Positions 8,376-16,469 of a DNA stretch of 35,542 nt are shown in pieces. The translations under genes and the position numbers were made by a program. How positions within the stretch are numbered: position 1 is the stretch's first letter; each line of letters opens with the position of its first letter. Source of the stretch: Leucobacter sp. UBA1945 (GTDB lineage Bacteria; Actinomycetota; Actinomycetes; Actinomycetales; Microbacteriaceae). Under the pieces are notes generated by a model. That model had not been told where the DNA came from and searched no databases. It saw only the letters and a program-made list of their open reading frames with translations. The DNA lies in the NCBI GenBank assembly GCA_002336855.1, contig DDEV01000067.1, positions 1 to 35,542 of the forward strand, in the 5' to 3' direction.

Positions 8376-9789
8376 GTTCACCCTTCATCACGGCAGCGAC
8401 ACGATCGGTGGCATGATCGCCGAAGTCAGGCATGGCACCCATCGCGTGATCTTCGAGATGGGTGCTGCGTATGATCCTCGCACCGACCCCTACAGCGCAG
8501 GCATCCAGCAGCGAAATGCTTCGTGGCTGAAAGACGCCCTGCGACTTGGAATGGTGCCGCCCATTGACGGAATCTTTCCGGCAGCCGCGATTGAGGGGAT
8601 CGATGGCCTCATCTCGGCTGAGGAGAGTGAACTCGAAACCATCGTGTTCATTACTCACCTTCACCTGGACCACATGGCGTTCATGGGAGCGGTGCATCCG
8701 GATATTCCCGTGTACCTCAGCCAAAACGCCCAGACGATTGAGCGCGCACTTGAAGACACGGGCGACGGGGTCCCTACATTCCGGGATCACTACACGGCAT
8801 TCACCCCTGGCGAAGCGATCCGTTTCGGTGAGATCGAGCTGCTTCCACTGCTCTCATACGACCTTGCCTATGGGCACTCCTCATGCCTGATTACTACACC
8901 GGACGGGAGCGTGCACTGGACAGGTGATCTCGTGATGCACCGGCCAGAAGAATTGCCGCACCGCCTTAAAGAGATCGAGCTGTTGCGAGAGCGATCCATT
9001 GATGTGCTCATCTGCGATTGTTGCGAATTTATGCATGCCGACCTCGTGGACGAGTTTAGAAACGAAGACGGAACCCTCCGCGCGACACTCGATCTGCCAG
9101 CCGGATGGAAGAGCGAAGCGCAGATGGAACGTGACCGGGAAAACTGGCTGCTTGGTGCGACCGGACTGGTAGCGTTCAACTTCTACCAGCGCGAAATGGC
9201 GATGGCGGAACTGCTCCAAGAGCTTGCCTCCCGATACGGCAGAACGCTGGTGTTCGAACCCGATGCTGCCTGGATCGTGCACCGGTATTTTGATATTGCG
9301 CCAACGGTCTACGTGCCCGACAGCACCCGGTACGCCGCCGAGCCGAAGGACCCCTGGTTCATCGAACTCATGGACAACTGCACAGAAGTAACGCGGGAAG
9401 AGATCGAGGCTGCGCCGAGCCAATACCTCTTGCAAGTGAGCTACCCGAACATCCTGGAGCTCTTCGACCTACCCTCAGCAGGCGGGAGGTTTTTGCAAAT
9501 CTTTGGGATCCCAATTGGGGACTTTGATCCCGCGTGGAGCCACCTCGTGCGCGTGGTCGAGCAAGCAGGGTTCGAGTTTGTTGACATCGGTCACGACATG
9601 CCTGCCGGGCACTCCTCGCCAGGCGCGGTCCAGTACTACGTCGAAGGCGTCGCACCGAACATCCTGATCCCGGCCCACTCCTTCAACCCAGAACGGCTCG
9701 AAGCTCCGGCGGGCATGACCCGACTGATTCCGGAGCACGGACAAAGATTCGTGCTGAAAGACGGTCAATTGACCCCGATCGAGTCATAA
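8362..9789 (+). CDS. MBL-fold metallo-hydrolase with beta-CASP-like architecture (paralogue B)
   Basis: The protein has 475 residues and shares its domain order with the MBL protein at 1706-3151. Motifs are H99-L-H101-L-D103-H104 (a classic HxHxDH), YGHSS (His about 171), WTGD (186-189) and C-terminal PAGHSSPG followed by ILIPAHSFNP. The last pair parallels the SGHA and PVHGE closing motifs of RNase J-type beta-CASP nucleases. The middle stretch FNFYQREMAMAELLQELASR, then YGRTLVFEPD, resembles the beta-CASP cap. A likely two-metal hydrolase. The ATG at 8362 has GAAAGG seven bases upstream; a longer frame from 8251 lies within the HAD gene. Being divergently paired with its paralogue suggests two successive or alternative hydrolytic steps in one pathway. 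Confidence 0.87.
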   Translation: MSRTEFTLHHGSDTIGGMIAEVRHGTHRVIFEMGAAYDPRTDPYSAGIQQRNASWLKDALRLGMVPPIDGIFPAAAIEGIDGLISAEESELETIVFITHLHLDHMAFMGAVHPDIPVYLSQNAQTIERALEDTGDGVPTFRDHYTAFTPGEAIRFGEIELLPLLSYDLAYGHSSCLITTPDGSVHWTGDLVMHRPEELPHRLKEIELLRERSIDVLICDCCEFMHADLVDEFRNEDGTLRATLDLPAGWKSEAQMERDRENWLLGATGLVAFNFYQREMAMAELLQELASRYGRTLVFEPDAAWIVHRYFDIAPTVYVPDSTRYAAEPKDPWFIELMDNCTEVTREEIEAAPSQYLLQVSYPNILELFDLPSAGGRFLQIFGIPIGDFDPAWSHLVRVVEQAGFEFVDIGHDMPAGHSSPGAVQYYVEGVAPNILIPAHSFNPERLEAPAGMTRLIPEHGQRFVLKDGQLTPIES

Positions 9790-9816
9790 GCGCGCAGGCA
9801 CCGCGCGGGCAACTCT

Positions 9817-10674
9817 CTAGTCAACCAAGTTCGAACCGATGACCGGAATGAGTCGCCCGCGCCGTCGCGCAACCTCATCCTCACCGAGTTCACGCAGAAT
9901 GAGGGCGATCAGCGCTTCGGCCAAGGCGACATGCGCCAAACGCGAGGTGTGCTCCAGCTCGTTGCGAAATGACTCACGCTGCGGGACTGCGATGAGCGTA
10001 GAGTGTGCGATGGCCGCGAGCGGAGAACGCGGGAACGAGCAGAGCGCAATCACTGTGGCTCCCGCGTTCCGGGCAATTTCTGCCACGCGGAGAGTCGCCT
10101 CGTTCTGTCCGCTCGCACTCACCACAAAGCAGACATCTTCGGCAGTCAGCTGTGCTGCGGTGAATTGCTGAGCGACGTAATCAGCAACAAACTCCCCAGC
10201 TAATCCCATCGCAGCGAGTCGCATCGAAAAATCCATGGTGACCGCGGTGGAAAACCCATTCGCCGTGCACACAATCCGGCGGGCACCCACGAGGCTTGCC
10301 ACCACGGCATCAAGCTGTTCGTCGGTAAGAGCTGAGGCAATCATCTTCGCTGCCAGACCGAATTCGTTCATGCGGGCCTGCACGAAGCCGTGCGAACCAG
10401 CAACCGGTGTGGCAGCCGAGTCGTCGCGCGAGACATACTCACGAGCAAGCGCAACGCGAAGTTGAGCGTATCCGGCGTATCCGAGCGTTTGGCAGGTGCG
10501 AATCACGGTGGATCGGGCGACTCCGACGGCGTCCGCGAGATCCTGTGCCTTTGACTCGGGAACGACCTCCGGTCGCTTCTTTATGAACTCTACGACCGTG
10601 ATCTCGCTGGGCAGCATCGAAGGCAGCACAAGGTCCACTCGTGTCGCAAAAGGAACCTCTGGAGAGAACATCAC
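9817..10674 (-). CDS. RpiR/MurR-type transcriptional regulator (HTH-SIS)
   Basis: The 285-residue regulator has an N-terminal HTH_6 domain (about 18-80, with AQDLADAVGVARSTVIRTCQ as the helix-turn-helix) and a SIS sugar-phosphate-binding domain (about 130-260; RRIVCTANGFSTAV and VCFVVSASGQNEATL). Family members sense phosphosugars and usually control adjacent catabolic genes. The reading starts at GTG 10674, with ATG 10671 as an equal alternative; neither has a strong ribosome site. It converges on the MBL-B gene with a 27-bp gap. It most likely regulates the importer and HAD-MBL operons. Confidence 0.9.
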   Translation of the reverse strand: MMFSPEVPFATRVDLVLPSMLPSEITVVEFIKKRPEVVPESKAQDLADAVGVARSTVIRTCQTLGYAGYAQLRVALAREYVSRDDSAATPVAGSHGFVQARMNEFGLAAKMIASALTDEQLDAVVASLVGARRIVCTANGFSTAVTMDFSMRLAAMGLAGEFVADYVAQQFTAAQLTAEDVCFVVSASGQNEATLRVAEIARNAGATVIALCSFPRSPLAAIAHSTLIAVPQRESFRNELEHTSRLAHVALAEALIALILRELGEDEVARRRGRLIPVIGSNLVD

Positions 10675-10756
10675 CGCATTACCAACTTTGTTGCCTGCCC
10701 GACCACAGATCAGTCGGATTCACTAACGGTAGCGCATGCAATTGAACTGAAGAGTG

Positions 10757-10770
10757 AACAGAATTTGACA
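10757..10770 (+). promoter_or_regulatory. Motif shared with the importer promoter region
   Basis: AACAGAATTTGACA here matches, with a one-base indel, AAACAGAATTGACA read on the minus strand at 7567-7580. It lies between the divergent RpiR and NYN genes, 11 bases before the NYN start. Both copies contain a -35-like TTGACA, so part of the likeness may be promoter rather than operator. Confidence 0.35.
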
Positions 10771-10781
10771 AGATAGACACC

Positions 10782-11597
10782 ATGCACCCTTCAGGTCCCA
10801 CCCCCTCGTCGCAGGCTTCACCGCGACTCGCCCTGCTGATTGATTCAGACAACGTCAGCGCAGCGCATCTTGATAACGTGCTCGCTGAACTTGCGAGCTA
10901 CGGCACCGTCTCGGTTCGACGAATGTATGGAGACTGGACCTCTGATCGGCTCAGGGGATGGAAAGACGCGGCAAATGAGCACTCGGTGCAACCGGTGCAG
11001 CAATTTGCCTACACCACGGGAAAGAACGCCACAGATAGTGCTCTCATCATTGATGCAATGGACCTCTTGCATCAGGGGGCGCTTGACGGCTTCGCCATCG
11101 TCTCATCAGATAGTGATTTCACGAGGCTGGCTTCTCGACTGAGGGAATCCGGCGCGTGGGTGATCGGATTTGGTGAACGAAAGACTCCAAAACCCTTTGT
11201 CAATGCCTGTGACACCTTCCGGTACCTGGATGTTCTGCAGGTGGAACAGCTCGGCCAGGAGCACAGCAAGGGTAGCCCAGGCCTTGGCAACGATCAGGAG
11301 GCGACCATCGCTGAGGCTCCGGTGCGCGCCACGCAGCAGGAACTGCGTCAAGACACGAGGCTGATGAACCTGCTCCGAGCGGGTGTCACCTCAGGGGCCG
11401 ATGATGAGGGGTGGGCGCATCTCTCCGGGGTCGGAGCAACTATGCAAAAGCAGTCTCCTGATTTTGACCCTCGAAATTGGGGCTACGCAAAACTTGGCGA
11501 CTTGATCAAAGCTGTGGGGCTTTTTGAGGTGGATCGGATCACCGAGCCGAACGGCAACACGAATCTCCGAGTGAAGATCCTCGAGAAGAAAAACTAG
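10782..11597 (+). CDS. NYN-domain putative RNase with C-terminal LOTUS/OST-HTH domain
   Basis: The 271-residue protein has an N-terminal NYN (PIN-like) nuclease domain, about 14-155, with the acidic cluster LLIDSDN (D21, D23), D85 in GKNATDSALI, and D110/D112 in IVSSDSDF. A C-terminal winged-helix LOTUS/OST-HTH segment follows, about 190-265 (LRAGVTSGADDEGWAHLSGV and NWGYAKLGDLIKAVGLFEVD). NYN domains cleave RNA and LOTUS domains bind RNA or partner proteins, so an RNA-processing role in the cytoplasm is likely. The start is the only suitable ATG, and its ribosome site is weak. It stands alone, divergent from the RpiR gene. Confidence 0.88.
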   Translation: MHPSGPTPSSQASPRLALLIDSDNVSAAHLDNVLAELASYGTVSVRRMYGDWTSDRLRGWKDAANEHSVQPVQQFAYTTGKNATDSALIIDAMDLLHQGALDGFAIVSSDSDFTRLASRLRESGAWVIGFGERKTPKPFVNACDTFRYLDVLQVEQLGQEHSKGSPGLGNDQEATIAEAPVRATQQELRQDTRLMNLLRAGVTSGADDEGWAHLSGVGATMQKQSPDFDPRNWGYAKLGDLIKAVGLFEVDRITEPNGNTNLRVKILEKKN

Positions 11598-11736
11598 CTC
11601 GAAATCATCTCCAAACGCGGATGCTTTCGGGGGTGATGATGCCGCAGAGGGACAGAACGCGAAAGCGATCGTTCGCAACGCGAAAGAGGCCGCTTTTCCC
11701 GGGTGGACGGCGGGCCGCGCCTCCTAAACTGCCCGC

Positions 11737-14463
11737 ATGACTCGAATCCGAAAGACTCTGAAATTTGGTATTGGAGCGGTACTCGCAAGTGCGGTGATCG
11801 CCGGAAGTTTGGTCTCAGGCGAGCCAACACCGGCAAGTGCTGCGGTTGAGCCGACCCATACCTGGACCTTCACGAACCCAAGTGGTGCCAACTGGATCGT
11901 GCCCGCAGGCGTGGAGCAAGTGTGGGTGGGCATTCACGGCGGAACCGGTGGGTTCGGCTCAAGCTTCCCGCAGTGCAGGACTGGGAGCAGCGGCAATCAG
12001 TTCTCTGTCTTGCTTGACGTGCAGGCAGGAGACACGATCACGACCTTCGCGGGCCAGAGCGCCTGGGGAAAAGGTGACCAGCGTATGGGCGGGAAGGGCT
12101 TCCTTGATGGCGGCGATGGCGGCACGAAGAGTCTGACTTCTTCGCCCGGTGGCGGTGGCGGCGGAGCCGGTGCGGTCAAACTCAACGGTGAGCTTATTGC
12201 TGTCGCCGGTGGCGGCGGAGGTTGCGGCGGAGACAGCGGCTACTACCCCAATACGCGCGGCGGCTTCGACTCGCGCGGCGGTGGTGAGGGAGGATTCCCA
12301 TCGAATCTCAACTTCGGTGACGGAAAAGACGGTGAGGGGAAGCATCCGGGAAGGGGCGGATCTGCAGGAAAAGATGACCCCTCATTTGTCGGCTACCACA
12401 AGCCCGGGATCAAGGGCAGCAATGCTGGCGTTGGCTCCTCAGGCGGGGGCGGCGGCGGTGGCGGCGCTGGCTACCCTTCGAGCGGTGACAGCGGTGGAGC
12501 AGGCCGAAAGTTCGCTGGCTTCAACGGAGGCGGTGGCGGTGGTGCCGGTCTGAGCTGGGTCAAGGCCGGCATCGTCAAGGAAACTTTCACGCAGCCAGAA
12601 GACTCGCACTACGAGGTGTCGATTCCTGCGGCCAAAACTGGCGAGTCGAAGATCACTATTCCGCTCACCACAGCGACAAAGATCTCTGGCCCGCAGACCG
12701 TGAAGAGCGATGAATCTGTGAACATCCGGGTGCAAACCGGAGCTTGGGGACAAGCGACGAGCATGCTTGATGGATCGTTCAAATTGCTGGTAGACGGAGT
12801 TGAAGTTCCCGCGTCCAATCCTGGTGAGCCGTTGAATACTCGCTACAAAACTACGGGCGATTACACTGTTACGCTGCCGCCGCTGAGCACAGGCACACAC
12901 ACGGTCACCGCCGAATTCGCTCCCACCTCTGATCAGGCGTACTGGAACTCTCAGGGATACCTGTCCTCGGACTCAATGTCGATCACGGTGAGTGATCCAG
13001 ACGTGATTCCTGACGACGATGACAAGGCAGACACCAAGATTGACCTCACCCTTCCCCAGGGCAAGAGCTATGGCGATTCAGGAGAGATCGGTATTGAGCT
13101 TGCACTTGACGGCACCGGAGGCACTTCGCTTGGTGTTGAAGGAGTGCTGTCACTCGCACTCGACGGCGTAGACATTTACGCGGAAACGATGACTGCGGGC
13201 GTTCCCTCGTTCAGCAAGACTGTTCCCCTCCCAGCGACCCTCGCAGCAGGGGAGCACCGCGTCTCAGCAGCATTCACCGGCTCTTCCATTGCAGACGGAT
13301 CGACAACGGGGACCCTGCGCTTCACCCTCGCTCAGGCAGCGACGGCGACGACCCTCCTTCCGCCGGCGCCAGTCACATCGGGCACTCCGGTGAGCGTGAC
13401 GGCAGAGGTGGCGTCACCTGTTTCCGGTTTGACCGGCACTGTGGCACTGCTCGCGGATGATCTGGTCTTGACGGAAGGCGCGCTACAGCAGGATGGAACC
13501 GTGGCGTTTCCGGCGGTCCGCATTCCCGCGGGAACCAGCTCGCTTTCTGCGAGATTCCTTGGCGATAGCGACGGGAATTTCAGCATCTCTCAGTCCGATC
13601 CGGCCGCATACCAGCCACTTGACGCAGACACCCGCACCACACTCGAACTCTCAGCCTCTGAAGTGAAGTTCGGGCAGCCGGTGACCCTGACCGGCACGGT
13701 GATGAACCTGAGCGACGATGATGATCCGCTGGGAGAGGTTGAGGTGCTTTCAAACGGTCAGGTGGTGGAGACGATTCCTATAGGACTGGATATCGACCCG
13801 GACACGAGCAATGCCAAGTCCGTCTTTGAGATGGACATTGCCCACCTCGCCCCTGGGAGCTACAACTTGCACGCGAGGTTTGTACCCTCGCCGGGCTTCT
13901 CTGCCTCGTCAACCGCAACTCCGCAGACGCTTCGGGTGCTGGGGATCGGCACCAAGCTGACCGCGCAAGCGACCACCGGCACGGCGCAGCGTGCGGCGAC
14001 GGCGACCGTCGAAGCCCGTGACGCCGACGGGGGCAAGCTTGTTGACGGTGTCGTCGAAGCATTCGTGCCCGCCGACACGCGAGTCGGTGCAGCTGTTGCT
14101 GCTGCGAACCCGACAGCGACCGATCTGCCCGCAGCACCTGCCGGGATGCGTCCTGTGGGTCAGCCGACGGCTGTTGACGCCGGAGTGGGAACTGTTGAGC
14201 TCACGGGCCTCCCCGCGGGCACTCACGAAGTGACACTCCGATTTACTCCGCATGATGAGGGGCACCTGGAGTCATCGGCGCTCGTGAAGGTTGAGGTGAC
14301 TGCTCCACACGGCGGCAACGACGGGGCGACTCGCCCAGACACGCTCAGCCGTACGGGTAGTGACTCGACACCACTTGGGCTGCTTGCCGCAGCGCTGCTT
14401 CTCGTTGGATCGGTCAGCGGCATCATCGCCGTGCGCCGTCGACAGCGGAGCGCGCAAGACTAG
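11737..14463 (+). CDS. Cell-surface glycine-rich/Ig-like repeat protein with LPXTG-like anchor
   Basis: This 908-residue secreted protein has a signal peptide with likely cleavage after PASA (about residue 33). A glycine-rich domain (about 40-290) opens with WIVPAGVEQVWVGIHGGTGG and carries long Gly tracts. Four or five bacterial Ig-like domains follow (about 300-860), recognisable by repeated phrases such as LSTGTHTVTAEF, LAAGEHRVSAAF and LPAGTHEVTLRF. The C-terminus has LSRTG (870-874), a hydrophobic stretch and RRRQR, the layout of a sortase sorting signal with Ser in place of Pro. It is probably wall-anchored and may mediate adhesion. No sortase gene is in the window. No clear Shine-Dalgarno precedes the ATG, and the 139-bp upstream gap holds no gene. 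Confidence 0.85.
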   Translation: MTRIRKTLKFGIGAVLASAVIAGSLVSGEPTPASAAVEPTHTWTFTNPSGANWIVPAGVEQVWVGIHGGTGGFGSSFPQCRTGSSGNQFSVLLDVQAGDTITTFAGQSAWGKGDQRMGGKGFLDGGDGGTKSLTSSPGGGGGGAGAVKLNGELIAVAGGGGGCGGDSGYYPNTRGGFDSRGGGEGGFPSNLNFGDGKDGEGKHPGRGGSAGKDDPSFVGYHKPGIKGSNAGVGSSGGGGGGGGAGYPSSGDSGGAGRKFAGFNGGGGGGAGLSWVKAGIVKETFTQPEDSHYEVSIPAAKTGESKITIPLTTATKISGPQTVKSDESVNIRVQTGAWGQATSMLDGSFKLLVDGVEVPASNPGEPLNTRYKTTGDYTVTLPPLSTGTHTVTAEFAPTSDQAYWNSQGYLSSDSMSITVSDPDVIPDDDDKADTKIDLTLPQGKSYGDSGEIGIELALDGTGGTSLGVEGVLSLALDGVDIYAETMTAGVPSFSKTVPLPATLAAGEHRVSAAFTGSSIADGSTTGTLRFTLAQAATATTLLPPAPVTSGTPVSVTAEVASPVSGLTGTVALLADDLVLTEGALQQDGTVAFPAVRIPAGTSSLSARFLGDSDGNFSISQSDPAAYQPLDADTRTTLELSASEVKFGQPVTLTGTVMNLSDDDDPLGEVEVLSNGQVVETIPIGLDIDPDTSNAKSVFEMDIAHLAPGSYNLHARFVPSPGFSASSTATPQTLRVLGIGTKLTAQATTGTAQRAATATVEARDADGGKLVDGVVEAFVPADTRVGAAVAAANPTATDLPAAPAGMRPVGQPTAVDAGVGTVELTGLPAGTHEVTLRFTPHDEGHLESSALVKVEVTAPHGGNDGATRPDTLSRTGSDSTPLGLLAAALLLVGSVSGIIAVRRRQRSAQD

Positions 14464-14482
14464 CGGGCGCGAGTCAGCGTGA

Positions 14483-14523
14483 GGGTGTGGCCCTGGTCAG
14501 GAATTCTGGCCGGGGCCACACCC
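14483..14523 (+). terminator. Long hairpin after the surface-protein gene
   Basis: GGGTGTGGCCC (14483-14493) pairs perfectly with GGGCCACACCC (14513-14523), and the inner bases can extend the stem (TGGTCAG/CTGGCC). It starts 19 bp past the stop codon. There is no T-run. Confidence 0.8.
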
Positions 14524-14624
14524 GTATCGAGCGCTGAATATGGGCAGATCCTTGAGCGCGGAGTGTGAGCGGATCTTGCGGCGGGGTGGGTTCGTTCACC
14601 GTTGAGACATGTAGCTCGACGAGC

Positions 14625-14864
14625 ATGAGGGAATGGAAACACTCTGCGACCGGCACGGTCATTTTGACCGATCACGCCGGGCTGGTGCGCGGCGAGGATG
14701 CGCAGCAGCGTGCTCTGATCCATGTCGAGCAGGCGGGGGAGGTGCGTTGGCTCGCCGCATCACAATCGGGTCTCCGTCTCGCTGAAGGTGATGAGGTGCA
14801 GCTCAGCTGGGCGTCGAAGCGGCCAGAGAGCTGCTACGTGCGTGGGGTGTTGGCACACCGATAG
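14625..14864 (+). CDS. Small protein of unknown function
   Basis: A 79-residue reading starting MREWKHSATGTVILTDHAG and ending YVRGVLAHR. I do not recognise it. The alternation of hydrophobic and polar residues (GTVILTD, ALIHVEQ, EVRWLAA, DEVQLSW, SCYVRGVL) suggests a small beta-barrel of OB- or SH3-like type. No signal peptide or membrane segment is seen. The ribosome site is weak, and a GTG at 14565 in the same frame is an alternative start. Its last 62 bases overlap the 3' end of the minus-strand reading at 14803-15333. Confidence 0.5.
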   Translation: MREWKHSATGTVILTDHAGLVRGEDAQQRALIHVEQAGEVRWLAASQSGLRLAEGDEVQLSWASKRPESCYVRGVLAHR

Positions 14865-15333
14865 CCCTCGGAGCGGGACTGCTTGATGCGCCGAGAATTC
14901 CGCTCTGAGAGAGTGGGCTGATCACCGATCGAATCTGGGTTTCGAGCGGACCGCGGGTTGACCAGGCCGCATGGAGCGGGACGGCGAGGTGCTGCTGCTG
15001 TGCAGTCACAGGCACTGATCGCATGCCGAAAATTGCGGGTTCCCCACTCAAGAGACAGAACCCACCATGTTGTGCGGTGAAGGCTTTTGCAACTTCTGGG
15101 AAGCAGAATGCTCGAGCGACATTGAGGCCTATGCCCTGGAAAAGAGCGGCTTGCTCAAGCACGCTTCGAATGCCTTGGTAGTGCTCCACCGCATAGAGCG
15201 GATCATCTTGCAGCATCTGGATGTCCAGGGTGCTGACATCTCCGTTGAGCACAGCAAGGAGCCGTTCTCTTGCCTGTGCTGATGCGGGTTCCCAGTCTGG
15301 GGCAAAGTGCAGAGTCACGGAGATCGTTCCAAT
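14803..15333 (-). pseudogene. Unknown gene, probably 5'-truncated by the adjacent IS
   Basis: The frame runs from the IS junction (ATT GGA ACG ATC TCC GTG...) to a stop at 14803. A GTG at 15318 could start a 171-residue product beginning MTLHFAPDWEPASAQARERL. However, the in-frame codons back to the IS (IGTIS) make a natural beta-strand with VTLHF, so I think the original N-terminus was lost. The middle (ALFQGIGLNVARAFCFPEVA, then GGFCLLSGEPAIFGM) looks like genuine protein. The last 25 residues are low-complexity Ser/Pro and may be a run-on into antisense sequence. No family is recognised. Confidence 0.45.
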
Positions 15334-15400
15334 GGGTCTGCTGCACGTTTAGGTGACATTCGACATGGCTAGCTTTTTGCTGGCCTGGAAGGATGTCATT

Positions 15401-15660
15401 ATGCCCTAACCATCTCCTCAGGAGTTCCGCGACGATGTGGTCCTTATCGCGCAGCAGCGTGATCCGCAAGTCACGCTCGCGCAGATCGCAAAGGACTGTG
15501 GTATCCACGTTGGCACTCTTGATAAATGGATGCGTCAGGCTCTTATCGGCGGCGGGGAGCGGCTTGGTGTGACCCGCTCTGATAACGAAGAACTACGTGA
15601 ACTCCGTAAACGGAACCGGCTCCTCGAGCAAGAGAACGAGGTCCTCTGTCGCGCAGCCGC
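15401..15660 (+). pseudogene. OrfA of the decayed IS3 element
   Basis: The frame opens ATG CCC TAA, so a stop sits at codon 3 where relatives read Lys (MPKP...). Beyond it the OrfA sequence is good: QEFRDDVVLIAQQRDPQVTL, then HTH AKDCGIHVGTLDKWMRQAL and zipper RNRLLEQENEVL. At LCRAAA the sequence jumps into OrfB. Translation could restart at GTG 15437 but would lack the native tail. Confidence 0.85.
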
Positions 15661-16392
15661 AATGCCATCCATGCTGCTCATCTGGAAGACCCGGAGTTCG
15701 GGCGCCGCTTCCTTGCCGACGAGGCCCGGCATGCAGGCGAATCGATGTGCGACCGGACGGCGTGGCGCATCTGCCGTGACAACGGCTGGTGGAGCGTGTT
15801 CGGGAGGAAGAAATCCCGCGGCAAAGGGACCCTGCCGGGAGAACCTGTGCACGACGATCTCGTGCAGCGCGATTTCGCTGCGACCGCTCCGAACAAGTTA
15901 TGGCTTTCGGACATTACGGAGCACTGGATAAGCGAGGGGAAGCTGTATCTTTGCGCGGTGAAGGACGTATTCTCGAACCGGATCGTTGGGTACGCGATCG
16001 GTTCGCGGATGAAGTTATTGCTCGCGGTCAGAGCGCTGAACAATGCGGTGACGCGGCGCGGAAACGTCGCCGGTTGCGTGTTCCACACCGACAGAGGATC
16101 GCAATTTCGAAGCCGGAAGCTCCGCCGCGCTCTCGACCAGTACGACATGGTCGGGTCAATGGGACGGGTCGGCGCTGCCGGTGATAACGCCGCGATGGAA
16201 TCGTTCTTCAGTTTGCTGCAGAAGAACGTTCTCAATCACCGCACCTGGGCAACGCGTGACGAGTTCCGGCTTGCGATCGTGACCTGGATTGAGCGCACGT
16301 ATCATCGGCGACGACGACAACTTCGTCTTGGCAGGTTGACCTCTGTTGAGTACGAGGCCATCATGAACGAGCAGGTCGCACTCGCTGCCTGA
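15661..16392 (+). pseudogene. OrfB of the decayed IS3 element, N-terminus deleted
   Basis: The reading begins abruptly at NAIHAAHLEDPEFGRRFLAD and continues through a normal integrase core: Asp in WLSDITEH, Asp in HTDRGSQF and Glu in NAAMESFFSLLQ. It ends ...YEAIMNEQVALAA. By comparison with the family, roughly 60-70 codons (the end of OrfA and the HTH start of OrfB) are missing at the junction near 15657. The first internal ATG would be at 15745. The DDE residues remain, so it could only act if supplied with an intact partner; autonomous movement is unlikely. Confidence 0.85.
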
Positions 16393-16426
16393 CCAAACTG
16401 TCACCTACACGTACAGCAGACCCGGT

Positions 16427-16460
16427 GGGTGTGCCGCCCGACCGTCGGGGTGGCACACCC
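16427..16460 (-). terminator. Hairpin downstream of the 31-codon peptide gene
   Basis: GGGTGTGCC (16427-16435) pairs with GGCACACCC (16452-16460), and an inner CCCGA/TCGGG stem (16437-16441 / 16445-16449) extends it. It lies ten bases past the stop of the minus-strand peptide gene and directly beside the IS end. Confidence 0.75.
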
Positions 16461-16469
16461 CCCCATTCC

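Larger units (their letters stand above)
15334..16423 (+). mobile_element. Decayed IS3-family element
   Basis: The ends are 25-bp imperfect inverted repeats (23 of 25 match) starting GGGTCTGCTG at 15334-15358 and ending CAGCAGACCC at 16399-16423. The element is 1090 bp, shorter than the roughly 1.25-1.3 kb usual for its group. The internal genes carry an early stop and a deletion joining orfA to orfB. Flanking bases show no target duplication. It is a different subgroup from the element at 182-1477. Confidence 0.88.
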
